64,000 nt of DNA, from assembly GCA_942491735.1 (NCBI GenBank), contig CALOCN010000001.1, forward strand, positions 620,001 to 684,000. Direction: 5' to 3'. The position numbers and the translations under genes were made by a program. Position 1 is the stretch's first letter; each line of letters opens with the position of its first letter. Positions 42,481 to 51,273 of the stretch are shown here, piece by piece. The stretch is from CALOCN01 sp942491735 (GTDB lineage Bacteria; Eisenbacteria; RBG-16-71-46; JABDJR01). Below the pieces are notes generated by a model, which was not told the origin of the DNA, ran no database searches, and saw nothing but the letters and a program-made list of their open reading frames with translations.

Positions 42481-43797
42481 ATGCAGAAGATCTACATCCT
42501 CGACACCAACGTCCTCCTCCACGACCCCGGTTCCATCCACTCCTTCCAGGACAACGTGGTCATCATCCCGATCTACGTGATCGAGGAAGTGGACCACTTC
42601 AAGAAGGAAGGCTCGGAGCTGGGACGCAACGCGCGCGAGGTGGCGCGCATCCTCGACACCTATCGCCGGCAGGGAAGCCTCGCCGAGGGGGTGGACCTCG
42701 ACGGTGGAGGCCGGTTGCGGGTGGTCATCGACCAGGACTATTCCCTGGAGCAGACCAACGGAAGCCACAACCGGGTGGACAACGCGATCCTGGCCCTTGC
42801 CGTGCGCGAACAGGCCGACCAGGATCGGGGCGACGAGGTTCCGGTGGTATTGGTGACCAAGGACACCAACCTCCGGATCAAGGCGGACGCCTCGGGAATC
42901 CGGGCCGAGGACTACGAGACCGATCGGGTGGACCCCACCGAACTCAACCGCACCGCGATCGACCTGCGCCTGGACCGGGCTTCGGTGAGCACGCTCCGGG
43001 AAGGAAACGCCCTTGCCCTGGACGGCTCGGCCTATCTCCCCAACGAATACGTCTGGGCGCAAACCGAGGACGAGCCGGTGACCTCCGTCCTGGCCCGGAT
43101 CTCGTCGGATCGCCAGACCCTGGTGCCGCTGCGGGTTCCGGATCGCCCCATCCAGGGGGTCAAGCCCCGGAACAAGGAGCAGCACTTCGCCCTGGATGCG
43201 TTGCTGGATCCGGATGTGCCGCTGGTCACGCTCATGGGCAAGGCCGGCACGGGCAAGACCCTGCTCGCCCTCGCCGCCGGTCTCTACCAGGTGGAGGAGA
43301 TCGGGACCTACGCCAGGCTGCTGGTCTCCCGCCCCATCTTCCCCATGGGTCGTGACCTCGGCTTCCTGCCCGGAGAGATCGAAGAGAAGCTGAACCCCTG
43401 GATGCAACCCATCTTCGACAACCTGGAGTACATCTTCGACCGTCAACGGGGTCGCAAGGGTCTCACCGTGAACAAGCTCATGGCGAGCGGGGTGCTGGAG
43501 CTCGAGCCCATCACCTACATCCGGGGTCGGAGCATCCCCGGGCAGTTTCTCATCGTGGACGAGGCGCAGAACCTCACGCCGCTCGAGGTCAAGACCATCC
43601 TCACCCGGGTCGGCGAAGGGACCAAGGTGGTGCTTACAGGGGATCCCTACCAGATCGACAATCCGTACGTGGATGCCAGCTCCAACGGGTTCAACTACCT
43701 GGTGCAGCGGTTTCGTCTGGAGCCCCTCGCCGCCCATGTGGATCTGATGAAGGGCGAGCGGAGCAAGCTGGCCGAGCGCGCCTCGGACCTTCTCTAG
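42481..43797 (+). CDS. PIN domain / PhoH-like ATPase fusion
   Basis: A 438-residue protein. An N-terminal PIN RNase domain (YILDTNVLLHDPGS, IEEVDHFKKE, LVTKDTNLRIKA, acidic residues conserved) is joined to a PhoH-type NTPase with Walker A LMGKAGTGKT (251-260) and Walker B FLIVDEAQN. This is the YlaK/PhoH2 architecture, reported to have RNA helicase and RNase activity. It is cytosolic. Only gene-free sequence follows it. Confidence 0.93.
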   Translation: MQKIYILDTNVLLHDPGSIHSFQDNVVIIPIYVIEEVDHFKKEGSELGRNAREVARILDTYRRQGSLAEGVDLDGGGRLRVVIDQDYSLEQTNGSHNRVDNAILALAVREQADQDRGDEVPVVLVTKDTNLRIKADASGIRAEDYETDRVDPTELNRTAIDLRLDRASVSTLREGNALALDGSAYLPNEYVWAQTEDEPVTSVLARISSDRQTLVPLRVPDRPIQGVKPRNKEQHFALDALLDPDVPLVTLMGKAGTGKTLLALAAGLYQVEEIGTYARLLVSRPIFPMGRDLGFLPGEIEEKLNPWMQPIFDNLEYIFDRQRGRKGLTVNKLMASGVLELEPITYIRGRSIPGQFLIVDEAQNLTPLEVKTILTRVGEGTKVVLTGDPYQIDNPYVDASSNGFNYLVQRFRLEPLAAHVDLMKGERSKLAERASDLL

Positions 43798-43955
43798 CCG
43801 GATCCGCTACCGGTCGGCACGGCTCCCACGGCTATCAACACGCCACTCCGCCCGTTTCTTTTTTTTCCGCGCCCCTCCAACCCACGCCGTTTCCGGGAGT
43901 TGATCACCGCGGGTAAGCCGGGGCCGGGCCGAGACCGACATCGGATGTCCACGTA

Positions 43956-43985
43956 CAATCCACAGTGTCCACAGGCTTGTCCACA
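43956..43985 (+). repeat. Cluster of three DnaA-box-like 9-mers
   Basis: CAATCCACA (43956-43964), GTGTCCACA (43965-43973) and TTGTCCACA (43977-43985) differ from TTATCCACA at 2, 2 and 1 positions and have the same orientation. They sit just upstream of the candidate structured RNA. No dnaA, dnaN or AT-rich unwinding element is close, so an origin call is not supported. Confidence 0.35.
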
Positions 43986-43999
43986 CTCCCCGGGACGGG

Positions 44000-45240
44000 A
44001 CAACCTCACCCGCAGTGGCCGGTTGGAGCGGGTTGCTTCACGCCGCGTTGGAGCCGGCGGGCCGTCTCCCATGGGAAGACAATCGCTTGCCGGTATTCGG
44101 AAGGGCCAGGGGCCCGTTTTGCGGTTTCGGGTTGGCCGTGACCACCGTGGGGAGTACCTTGGGGTCGAGGGTCATGAGTGACCCGTCCGGCACCGACACC
44201 CGCTTCGGCGGTACGAGGTGCAAGGACCCCAGGAGGGGCGGATGTCTCCGAGGAGAGGTCCAAAGCCCTTCGCGATCGAGACTCCGGAGGCCCGGGGCGC
44301 GGCAGGTTTACCGACCGCAACCGAAGGCCATGGGAGGAGACGACGTGACGAGCGTCGTTGTCGCGGAGGTGAACACCCCTGGAGGGGAAGAAGCCCAAGG
44401 GAGGATCGGGCCGCCACCCGCTTCGGCGACGCGGCAACGGACTTTCACGAAGGATAAAGCCTGGAAGGCGGGCGAGGCGTCGTTCCCCAACGTGGGGCGG
44501 CACCGTTCGAGCCAACGTCAGGCAGGCAGGGACGGCCGGGAGGCCGGACCGGGTCGTGGAAGGGGAAACCTTCGAAGGGTACAATCCCATGAGCGTTACC
44601 GGCATGAAACAGGGCCGGAAGGGTTCGGGAGGAAGAAAACGTCAGGAGGGTGCGAAACCCTGAAGGCGTAGCGTACTCGGGCACGGAACGCCCGAGGTGA
44701 AGTCGCTTCCCGGGTTCCGGATGCGCTGTAGGGAGAGAAACCCTGGAGAGACGCCCCCTGCCGAGAGGCGGGGAGCAAGCCAGGTCGGTCATACTCCGAA
44801 GAGGAGCTGAAGTTCACGAGGGGCCCGCGGTTTCCCACAAGAAATCGTTGGCGGCGGACGTCGGAAAGCCCGCGACGAGCCCATAACGGGTTCAGGTTGA
44901 CGGGAAGCGCGTAACCCATAGGCGCGCTACGGTCGTTCGAGGTTGAACCCCTGAAGAACAGGCAAACCTCATGGGAGGAGGCGGCGCGGGGGTGACCCCG
45001 GGACCGCAACCGGCTTTGGTGAAGTCTCTGGAGGGGGAACGGACGTCACTTACGGCTCTCATTTTTTTGCCCTGCGAGCGATTGCCCTGCATTCACCCGC
45101 ACAACAGATACCGGCGTCGTCTGTGGCGCTGGACGCGCAAGGAACGCACCCCAACCGGGTGCGCTCTGCCTGCCGCGCGGGCGCGTTCGCGCCAGCCCTC
45201 CAGGGCGCCCCTGTATTCGGGGGCGCCCTTCTTTTGTTGG
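44000..45240 (+). ncRNA. Candidate large structured RNA of unknown class
   Basis: About 1.2 kb without a credible gene but with many perfect hairpins that make GNRA loops only on the plus strand. These are CGGCC-GGGA-GGCCG (44533-44546), CCCTGCC-GAGA-GGCGGGG (44756-44773, one G-U pair) and CGGGG-GTGA-CCCCG (44987-45000). Others are GGGTCA-TGAG-TGACCC (44169-44184), GAAGG-GGAAA-CCTTC (44559-44573), CTCGGGC/GCCCGAG (44676-44696) and CGCACCC/GGGTGCG (45145-45163). A perfect intrinsic terminator closes the region. Hallmarks of RNase P RNA, tmRNA, SRP RNA and rRNA were not found, and no group II intron domain V or reverse transcriptase was seen. Ends are approximate. Confidence 0.6.
45202..45238 (+). 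terminator. Rho-independent terminator after the structured RNA region
   Basis: AGGGCGCCCC (45202-45211) pairs exactly with GGGGCGCCCT (45220-45229) around an eight-base loop, followed by TCTTTTGTT. It lies 17 bases before the next gene's ATG, so it should end a transcript coming from the left. Confidence 0.85.
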
Positions 45241-45254
45241 GGTATGCTCTCTCG

Positions 45255-47375
45255 ATGCCACCACGCCACCGGACTCTCTTTCTCCCCCTGATCCTGCTCC
45301 TGGCGGGCTGTAGCAACGAGCTTCCGGCCGATCCGGATCTCTGGCCGGACGCGTTGACCCGTACCTTGACCTACCGCTCCAACGAGACCGCCGGGGAGTG
45401 CTGGTTCGAGGTATCGGTGGGTTGCGTCGAGGATGGCCCACCGCCGGATGCGCCGGTGTTCCTGGAGTCGGTGGAGGTCACGGTGTGGTCGGAGTGGGGG
45501 GCCAGCGTGGAGACGGTGGGGTTGACCACGGTGGGTGGGGACTACGCCGAGATCAGCGAACGGGGCGATCCCACAGGGCGGATTCCCTGGAGCAACGTGT
45601 GGGAAATGGACTGGACCGGCACCGCCGCGGAAATCCTCTACGGCACCTGGGAGGTCCATCTCACCGAACTTGGGGCGAGTCAGGCGGATTGCCGGCGGGT
45701 GAGCCAGGTGTTGATGCGGGTCAAGGTTCGCTACCCGGGCGCGTATCGCGGTTGCACGGCGAGTCCCGAGGATGCGGGAACGGTCTTTGCCTGTGGTAGC
45801 CCGTGCCGCCCCGAGCTGGATGCCCCCCTCGAGTTGGCCGTTCCGGGAGCGGAGGTGGCTTCCATGACGCTCTCCCCCCGCGGGAGCGGGTCGGAGTCGA
45901 CCGGACTCTACGTAGGCCTTCCGGGTATCGGCGCAGTGATTCACTACACGTTGAACGACGCCACCTGGGCACCGGCCCGCACCATCACCTGGAGCGGGAT
46001 GGACAAGGGCTTTGGTGCGTCCCTGGCCTGGCTGGATGCCTCGCGGCTTGTAGTGGGGGCGCCGTCCAGCGATCAGGTCCTGGTGGGGACGATCGGTGAG
46101 GGGGCCACGCCCGAGTTCATGATCGAACTGGGTCTGGAGCCGGGAGATCCCGGTGGTGGGTTCGGTACCGCCGTGGCCGCGGGGGACTTCGACGGGGATG
46201 GGGCAACGGATCTCGCCGTGGGCGCCCCCGGGCTTCAGGGGGGGCGGGTCTTCCTCTACCGCAACCGCACCCGGGATCCGGGGTGGGACCCGGCGCAGCC
46301 CCTGTTCGCGATCAATCCGCTCGTTCTCTCCCCGGGCGATTTTGAGGGTGTGCTGGGTACACCGGCTCCAGGTTCCGCGTTCGGCACCGCGTTGGCTGCC
46401 GGGCCGGTCTGGTTGGACTTCGCCGATCGCGACGCGCTGCTCATCGGCGTTCCCGGGGCAGGGGGTGGCGCGGTGGTGCAGGTCGTCCTGCGATCCACGG
46501 ACGAGGATCTCAACGGCGACCCCGAGGGGTTCGCCATCATGGAGCGAGGTGGGGTTCGGGCCCCCGGAGGGTCACGCTTTGGTAGCTCCCTTGCCGTGGG
46601 GTCCTTCGACGGTTCCTTCTGTGATCGGGTGGCGGTTGGGGACGCGGGACGCGTGATCGTTCTGGGGACCGCCGGCCATGGATTGGTCCAGGACCCGGTC
46701 CTGGCCACCCTCACGCCGGACTCCGATGCCCCCCGGTTCGGCGCCGCGTTGGCCGGCGGACGCATCGACGTCGCCCCGGCGGAGAGGCTGTTGATTGCCG
46801 GCGGGAGCAGGTCTCTCTACCCAACGCGGTCCGGTTGCCGTGGCTGCGAGGCGGTCCTGGGTTTGTGGAAAGGAACGGACGCGCGGGGAAAGACGTTCCG
46901 GGTGCGGGTCACTCCCAGCGGTCCGGATCGAATCCGGTGGGAACTCGAGACCGACCTGGGACTCGCGCTGGGGGGGAGTGACTGTCTGCGGGGTCTGGCC
47001 GCTACCGAACGCGCGCATGCCACGCAGGCACTTGCCGAGGGAGCGTTCACCGGGTCATGGACTGTTCCGGCCGGGTCCCGGTCCGTTGAGACGCAGTGGG
47101 ATTGCGCGCGCGACGTCCAGGACATCACATTCGATCTGCCGTTGCGGATTGATTCCAGACAGGGAGGCTCGGTGGTCCGGGAGGCACTCCAGGTACGGAT
47201 CGAAGCCACGTTGGATGGGGCGCGCCTGGAATTGCGGCTATCACCTCCCCCCGAGCCGGCTTCCGGATCGTTGTTGCAGTCCCTGGTAACCACGTTTGTC
47301 GAGTCCTGCCTTCTCGAACCCAACCCGATCGAACTGACCCGCATGGAACCCCACGACTGCCAATGCGACCCCTGA
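45255..47375 (+). CDS. FG-GAP (integrin alpha-like) repeat lipoprotein
   Basis: A 706-residue lipoprotein with signal peptide and lipobox (LPLILLLAGC-S). The middle carries FG-GAP repeats: FGASLAWLDASRLVVGAP, FGTAVAAGDFDGDGATDLAV, FGSSLAVGSFDGSFCDRVAV and FGAALAGGRI, with calcium-type DGDGxTD in the second. Cys-rich flanking domains contain several probable disulfides. The start at 45255 follows the terminator by 17 bases, and TATGCT at 45243 could be a -10 box giving a nearly leaderless mRNA (inference). It is probably outer-membrane anchored; the ligand is unknown. Confidence 0.8.
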   Translation: MPPRHRTLFLPLILLLAGCSNELPADPDLWPDALTRTLTYRSNETAGECWFEVSVGCVEDGPPPDAPVFLESVEVTVWSEWGASVETVGLTTVGGDYAEISERGDPTGRIPWSNVWEMDWTGTAAEILYGTWEVHLTELGASQADCRRVSQVLMRVKVRYPGAYRGCTASPEDAGTVFACGSPCRPELDAPLELAVPGAEVASMTLSPRGSGSESTGLYVGLPGIGAVIHYTLNDATWAPARTITWSGMDKGFGASLAWLDASRLVVGAPSSDQVLVGTIGEGATPEFMIELGLEPGDPGGGFGTAVAAGDFDGDGATDLAVGAPGLQGGRVFLYRNRTRDPGWDPAQPLFAINPLVLSPGDFEGVLGTPAPGSAFGTALAAGPVWLDFADRDALLIGVPGAGGGAVVQVVLRSTDEDLNGDPEGFAIMERGGVRAPGGSRFGSSLAVGSFDGSFCDRVAVGDAGRVIVLGTAGHGLVQDPVLATLTPDSDAPRFGAALAGGRIDVAPAERLLIAGGSRSLYPTRSGCRGCEAVLGLWKGTDARGKTFRVRVTPSGPDRIRWELETDLGLALGGSDCLRGLAATERAHATQALAEGAFTGSWTVPAGSRSVETQWDCARDVQDITFDLPLRIDSRQGGSVVREALQVRIEATLDGARLELRLSPPPEPASGSLLQSLVTTFVESCLLEPNPIELTRMEPHDCQCDP

Positions 47376-47402
47376 ACCGGCCGGCCCAACGCGAGGGCCG
47401 GT
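47376..47402. terminator. Weak terminator-like hairpin
   Basis: ACCGGCC (47376-47382) pairs with GGCCGGT (47396-47402) directly after the FG-GAP lipoprotein stop. No T run follows, so termination is uncertain. Confidence 0.35.
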
Positions 47403-47420
47403 AGGCGGAGCCCGAAACCC

Positions 47421-48002
47421 ATGACAGAGACCCTGCCGTTGTTGGCCACCGAACGCCTGATCCTGGTTGTCCCCACTCCCGACGACGCGGAGCGCATGGT
47501 GGTCTACGCGACGTCCAACATGGAGCATTCCGGACCGTGGGAGCCGGTGCGCGACGAGGCGTACTACACCAAGGCGCACTGGAAGGCCACGCTAGAGCAG
47601 GGGCTGGAGAACGCCCGGGCCGGCCGGTCCCTGCCGCTGGTGCTGGTGGACCGGGACAGCCCGGAGAGCTCCGCGGTGCGGGGTCATGTGACCCTGAGCA
47701 ACATCGTGCGCGGGCCGTTCCAGGCGGCGTTCCTTGGCTACAGTCTCTCGGCGGACTGCGTGGGGATGGGGCTGATGAGCGAAGCCCTGACCGTGGTCGT
47801 CGCCCACGCCTTTGGCCCCATGAACCTGCACCGGATCATGGCCAACACCATGCCCAGCAACGAGCGGAGCCGCGCCGTTCTGGAACGGCTGGGGTTCGTC
47901 CGGGAGGGCTTCGCCAAGGACTACCTCTACATCGCCGGTCAGTGGGAAGACCACATCCTGCACGCGCTGGTGAATCCCAACTGGCGGGACGAGGAAGAGT
48001 AG
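47421..48002 (+). CDS. RimJ-like ribosomal-protein alanine N-acetyltransferase
   Basis: A 193-residue GNAT closely patterned on RimJ: LLATERLILVVPTPDDAERM at the start, FLGYSLSADCVGMGLMSEAL as the acetyl-CoA loop region, and MNLHRIMANTMPSNERSRAV then VLERLGFVREGFAKDYLYI at the end. RimJ acetylates the N-terminus of ribosomal protein S5. A hairpin (ACCGGCC/GGCCGGT, 47376-47402) separates it from the lipoprotein gene. Confidence 0.88.
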   Translation: MTETLPLLATERLILVVPTPDDAERMVVYATSNMEHSGPWEPVRDEAYYTKAHWKATLEQGLENARAGRSLPLVLVDRDSPESSAVRGHVTLSNIVRGPFQAAFLGYSLSADCVGMGLMSEALTVVVAHAFGPMNLHRIMANTMPSNERSRAVLERLGFVREGFAKDYLYIAGQWEDHILHALVNPNWRDEEE

Positions 48003-48006
48003 CCGG

Positions 48007-50670
48007 TCAGGGGAGCCGAGGGTCCAGTTCGGCCAGGCGATCGCCGTAGGGGCGGGCCGCATCCGGTTTCTCCCAGACGGTATAGAGCCGCTCCAGACGC
48101 ATCAGGGCCAACCGCAACTCCTCGTGATCCGCGGAAACGCCCGCTTCGACGATGGCCAGGGAACCGAGCAGCATGGACTGGGCCGTCGCGAACTCGCCCC
48201 GCTGTGCGGCGCAGGCGCCTCGGATCCCCTGGATCGCCGCCGTGCGCCAGTGATCCTCGCCCCACACGCCGCTTCGGATCGTCACGCTGCGCGCGGCCAC
48301 CCTGTCGGCCTCATCCCAGCGTTCCTGGGCTTCCAGGAGTTGGGCATAGTTCCCCAGCACGATGCCCACCCAGATGTGATCCTCGCCCAGCGCCGCCTCG
48401 TAGGCATGGATGGCCCGGCGAAAGAGCGGATCCGCCTCCTCGTGCGATCCCTGCCGGCGCAGGAAGCGGGCCAGGTTGTTGCATGTGGTGCCGAAGTCCA
48501 GGTGCTCCGGTCCCAGGGCCGTTTCCTGGATAGCCAGGGCCTCGCGGTATGCGGCCTCCGCCTCGCGGGGCTGATTGGAGTCTTCCAGGACGCCGGCCAG
48601 GTTGTTGAGCCCCATTGCCAGACGGGGATGGGAGGGTGGGAGATGGCTGCGCAGGATGGCCACCTCTTCCCGAAAGAGGGTCTCGGACTCGTCGTAGGCG
48701 CGCCGATGACGTCGTAGCCAGCTGGCCAGGTTGTGCATGGGGTGGAGCAGGACGAGGGGAGGCGCGAACTCCCGGTAGATGGCCAGGGACTCCCTGAGCA
48801 TGGGCTCCGCATCCTCCGGTCGGACGTGGATCAACATCTCCCCATAGTTGTTGAGGGTGGCGCCGAGGTCCTCGTCATTGGGGGGGAGGATCACGCGCTG
48901 CAGCTCCAGGACTTCCCGGTACACGGCCTCGGCGCTGTCCGCCTCCCCCTTGGCCTGCAGCGCGGTGGCCACGTGCATGGCGCTCCGGGCGGTGAGGGGA
49001 TGACGATCCCCGTGGGCAAGACGCGCCTGGCGATGGGCCATTCGGTAGGTGGCCTCGCTCGCCGGCAGGTCACTGGTCTCTTCCTGCAGCGCTCCCAGGA
49101 GGAGCAGCGTGGTGACGGTGAGGGAGTCCCCCGGTCCCAGGTGCCGGCTGCGCAACTCCAGGGACCTGCGCAGCTGCGCCTCCGCCTGGGTATAGAGGGC
49201 CAGGTTGCGGTACGTCGTGCCCAGGGTCTGATGCAGGTCGGCGGCAACCAACGGGTGCCCACCCAGTTCGGTGTCGATGCGGGTCACCGTCTCGTCCAGG
49301 ATGCCGCGCATCACGGTGACGTCCCGTCCCTGGGCGATGACCGGATCCACCGAGGCCAACATGTCCCGCAGGAGGGTGTTCATCTGCTGGGCCGCGGTGC
49401 GCTGGGTCTCGGCCTCGCGCTGCGCCACGCGTGCGGTGTCCCGGGCCCGGTTGGCCTGCAGGGTCAGCATGGCGCCACCCACCCCGGACGCAAGCAGCAC
49501 GAGCACGGCGACCGTGCTTGCCATGACCGCCGGGGTGTTGCGTTCCACGAACTTCCGCGCCCGATAGCGCCGGGTGTCCGGGCGGGCCCGGACAGGGAGG
49601 CCCTTGAGATACCGATGCAGGTCCTCGGAGAGTTGATCCACGGATGCGTAACGGCGCTCCGGCTCGGAGTGGAGCGCCTTGAGAACGACGGTGTCCAGTT
49701 CGGTACCGACCCCCGCGGCGAGTTCGCTGGGTCGCCGCGCCGGACCGGTCTCGATGGCCCTGGCCACGTCCCCGATCGGCGTCCCCTCGAGGTCGAAGGG
49801 CGCCTTGCCGGTCAGGAGTTCGTAGAGAATGACGCCCAGCGAGTAGACGTCGCTCCCTGTCGTCGGCGCGAGTCCGCGCAGATCCTCCGGGCTGGCGTAG
49901 CGTGGGGTGAGGGCCCGGAACAGGGTCGCGGTGGGGTCCCCGGAGAGCGACTCGGTCTCCGGGGCCAGGATCTTGGCGATGCCGAAGTCCAGCAGTTTGA
50001 CCTGCCCCTCGGCGTTGACCAGGATGTTCCCCGGCTTGAGGTCCCGATGAATGATCAGGTTCCGGTGCGCGTAGGCCACCGCCGAACAGATGCGGCGAAA
50101 CAGGTCCAGTCGCTCGCGGACCGGGGTGTCGTGGTCGCTGCAGTACCGGTCGATGGGCACGCCGTCCACGTACTCCATGACCAGGAACAGCTGCCCGTCC
50201 GCGGTGGCCCCTCCATCGATCATCCGGGCAATGTTGGGATGCTCCAACCGGGCCAGGGCGCGTCGTTCCACATCGAATCGTCGCGCTCTTTCTCCGGGAT
50301 GCAGGCCCGGGTGGAGCAGCTTGACCGCCACCTGTTGCTCGAACGATCCGTCCGCCCGCTCGGCCAGGTAGACCACGCCCATGCCCCCGGATCCAACCGC
50401 CCGGGTCAGGCGGTAGGGTCCGATGCGCTCTCCCACGTGCCGCTCTTCCGGCTTCACCCACCCGGGGTCCGCAGGCTGGGCGTCCCCTGTGGCCAGGGGA
50501 TCCGCGAGAAAGCGCGCGGCCCGGGTGTCGGCGTCGAGCAGGCTCTGGACCTCCTCCCGCAAGGCGTGGTCCTGGCCGCAGGTCCGGGAGAGAAACACCT
50601 CCCGCCCGGACGGGGGCAGCGCCAGGGCCTCGAAGAACAGCGATTCCACCCGGGCCGGGTCAATCCCCAT
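48007..50670 (-). CDS. Transmembrane serine/threonine protein kinase with TPR repeats
   Basis: An 887-residue Hanks-type kinase. A short N-terminal segment precedes the kinase domain (about 84-355): glycine loop GSGGMG (93-98), K117 in AVKLL, HRDLKPGN (208-215), DFG (228-230) and a TPRYASPE activation end. One transmembrane helix (about 381-404) follows, then about ten TPR units of kinesin-light-chain type (ALGPEHLDFGTTCNNLARFL and similar). The ATG lies inside the end of the ECF sigma gene, so the two are coupled. Such sigma-kinase pairs are common in Planctomycetota, Acidobacteriota and relatives; the kinase probably controls the sigma factor. Confidence 0.95.
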   Translation of the reverse strand: MGIDPARVESLFFEALALPPSGREVFLSRTCGQDHALREEVQSLLDADTRAARFLADPLATGDAQPADPGWVKPEERHVGERIGPYRLTRAVGSGGMGVVYLAERADGSFEQQVAVKLLHPGLHPGERARRFDVERRALARLEHPNIARMIDGGATADGQLFLVMEYVDGVPIDRYCSDHDTPVRERLDLFRRICSAVAYAHRNLIIHRDLKPGNILVNAEGQVKLLDFGIAKILAPETESLSGDPTATLFRALTPRYASPEDLRGLAPTTGSDVYSLGVILYELLTGKAPFDLEGTPIGDVARAIETGPARRPSELAAGVGTELDTVVLKALHSEPERRYASVDQLSEDLHRYLKGLPVRARPDTRRYRARKFVERNTPAVMASTVAVLVLLASGVGGAMLTLQANRARDTARVAQREAETQRTAAQQMNTLLRDMLASVDPVIAQGRDVTVMRGILDETVTRIDTELGGHPLVAADLHQTLGTTYRNLALYTQAEAQLRRSLELRSRHLGPGDSLTVTTLLLLGALQEETSDLPASEATYRMAHRQARLAHGDRHPLTARSAMHVATALQAKGEADSAEAVYREVLELQRVILPPNDEDLGATLNNYGEMLIHVRPEDAEPMLRESLAIYREFAPPLVLLHPMHNLASWLRRHRRAYDESETLFREEVAILRSHLPPSHPRLAMGLNNLAGVLEDSNQPREAEAAYREALAIQETALGPEHLDFGTTCNNLARFLRRQGSHEEADPLFRRAIHAYEAALGEDHIWVGIVLGNYAQLLEAQERWDEADRVAARSVTIRSGVWGEDHWRTAAIQGIRGACAAQRGEFATAQSMLLGSLAIVEAGVSADHEELRLALMRLERLYTVWEKPDAARPYGDRLAELDPRLP

Positions 50671-51241
50671 CGACCAGTTCCCGGTACAGCCAGGCCCGGC
50701 CCAGTCGCCATTGACGTTCCACGGTGGGGACGCTCACTCCGGTGACCTCGGCGATTTCCTTCATGGTCAGTCCTCCGAAGAAGCGAAGCGTGATCACGCG
50801 TTCCCTGGCCGGATCCAGCTCTCCCAGACGTTCCAGGGCCCGGTGCAGATCCAGCACGTTGGTCGCTCCGTCCCCGGTCGGAACGTAGAGCGCTTCTTCC
50901 AGCGGCAGGTTGGCCCGGCCCCCGCCCCGCTTCTCCCGTTTCCTGCCCCGGGCATGGTCAATGAGAATGCGCCGCACCGTGACCGCGGCCACGGCGAGGA
51001 AGTGCGCGCGTCCCTGCCACTGCACGCGTGTCTGGTCGACCAGCCGCAAGTAGGCTTCATGGACCAGCGCCGTCGCCGCGAGGGTGTGGTCCGGACGCTC
51101 ATGGCCCAGATACCCCTGGGCGATGCGTCGCAACTCGTCGTAGACCAACGGCAACAACAGCTCGGCGGCGGCTCCGGGGTCGCTCGCGGACAGCAGTTGG
51201 GTAACGCTCTCGCGTGGGGGCTGGGAAACCGGGGAGGACAT
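50660..51241 (-). CDS. ECF-type RNA polymerase sigma factor (kinase-linked group)
   Basis: A 193-residue sigma factor. Region 2 is seen as PLVYDELRRIAQGYLGHERP and LVHEAYLRLVDQTRVQWQGR with FLAVAAVTVRRILIDHARGR; region 4 helix-turn-helix is LTMKEIAEVTGVSVPTVERQWRLGRAWL. This form is the ECF group usually encoded beside Ser/Thr kinases. No anti-sigma gene is present. The start at 51241 follows the secreted protein gene's stop by 32 bases. It should direct transcription in response to an envelope signal sensed by the kinase. Confidence 0.92.
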   Translation of the reverse strand: MSSPVSQPPRESVTQLLSASDPGAAAELLLPLVYDELRRIAQGYLGHERPDHTLAATALVHEAYLRLVDQTRVQWQGRAHFLAVAAVTVRRILIDHARGRKREKRGGGRANLPLEEALYVPTGDGATNVLDLHRALERLGELDPARERVITLRFFGGLTMKEIAEVTGVSVPTVERQWRLGRAWLYRELVDGD

Positions 51242-51273
51242 GGCTCCCCAGTATACAGCCCCCCCGGCGGGGC

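Noticed and set aside
43956..43985. Replication origin
   Set aside because: Only three imperfect boxes, no AT-rich unwinding region and no dnaA or dnaN near.
44006..44671. Several 60-218-codon frames inside the structured region, both strands
   Set aside because: No ribosome sites, no domains and skewed composition; the hairpin density argues for RNA instead.
44590..44940. Group II intron domain V-like strings (GAGC...GTTC)
   Set aside because: Three GAGC/GTTC pairs exist, but spacing and bulge do not fit the 34-nt domain V, and no reverse transcriptase or GUGYG start was found.
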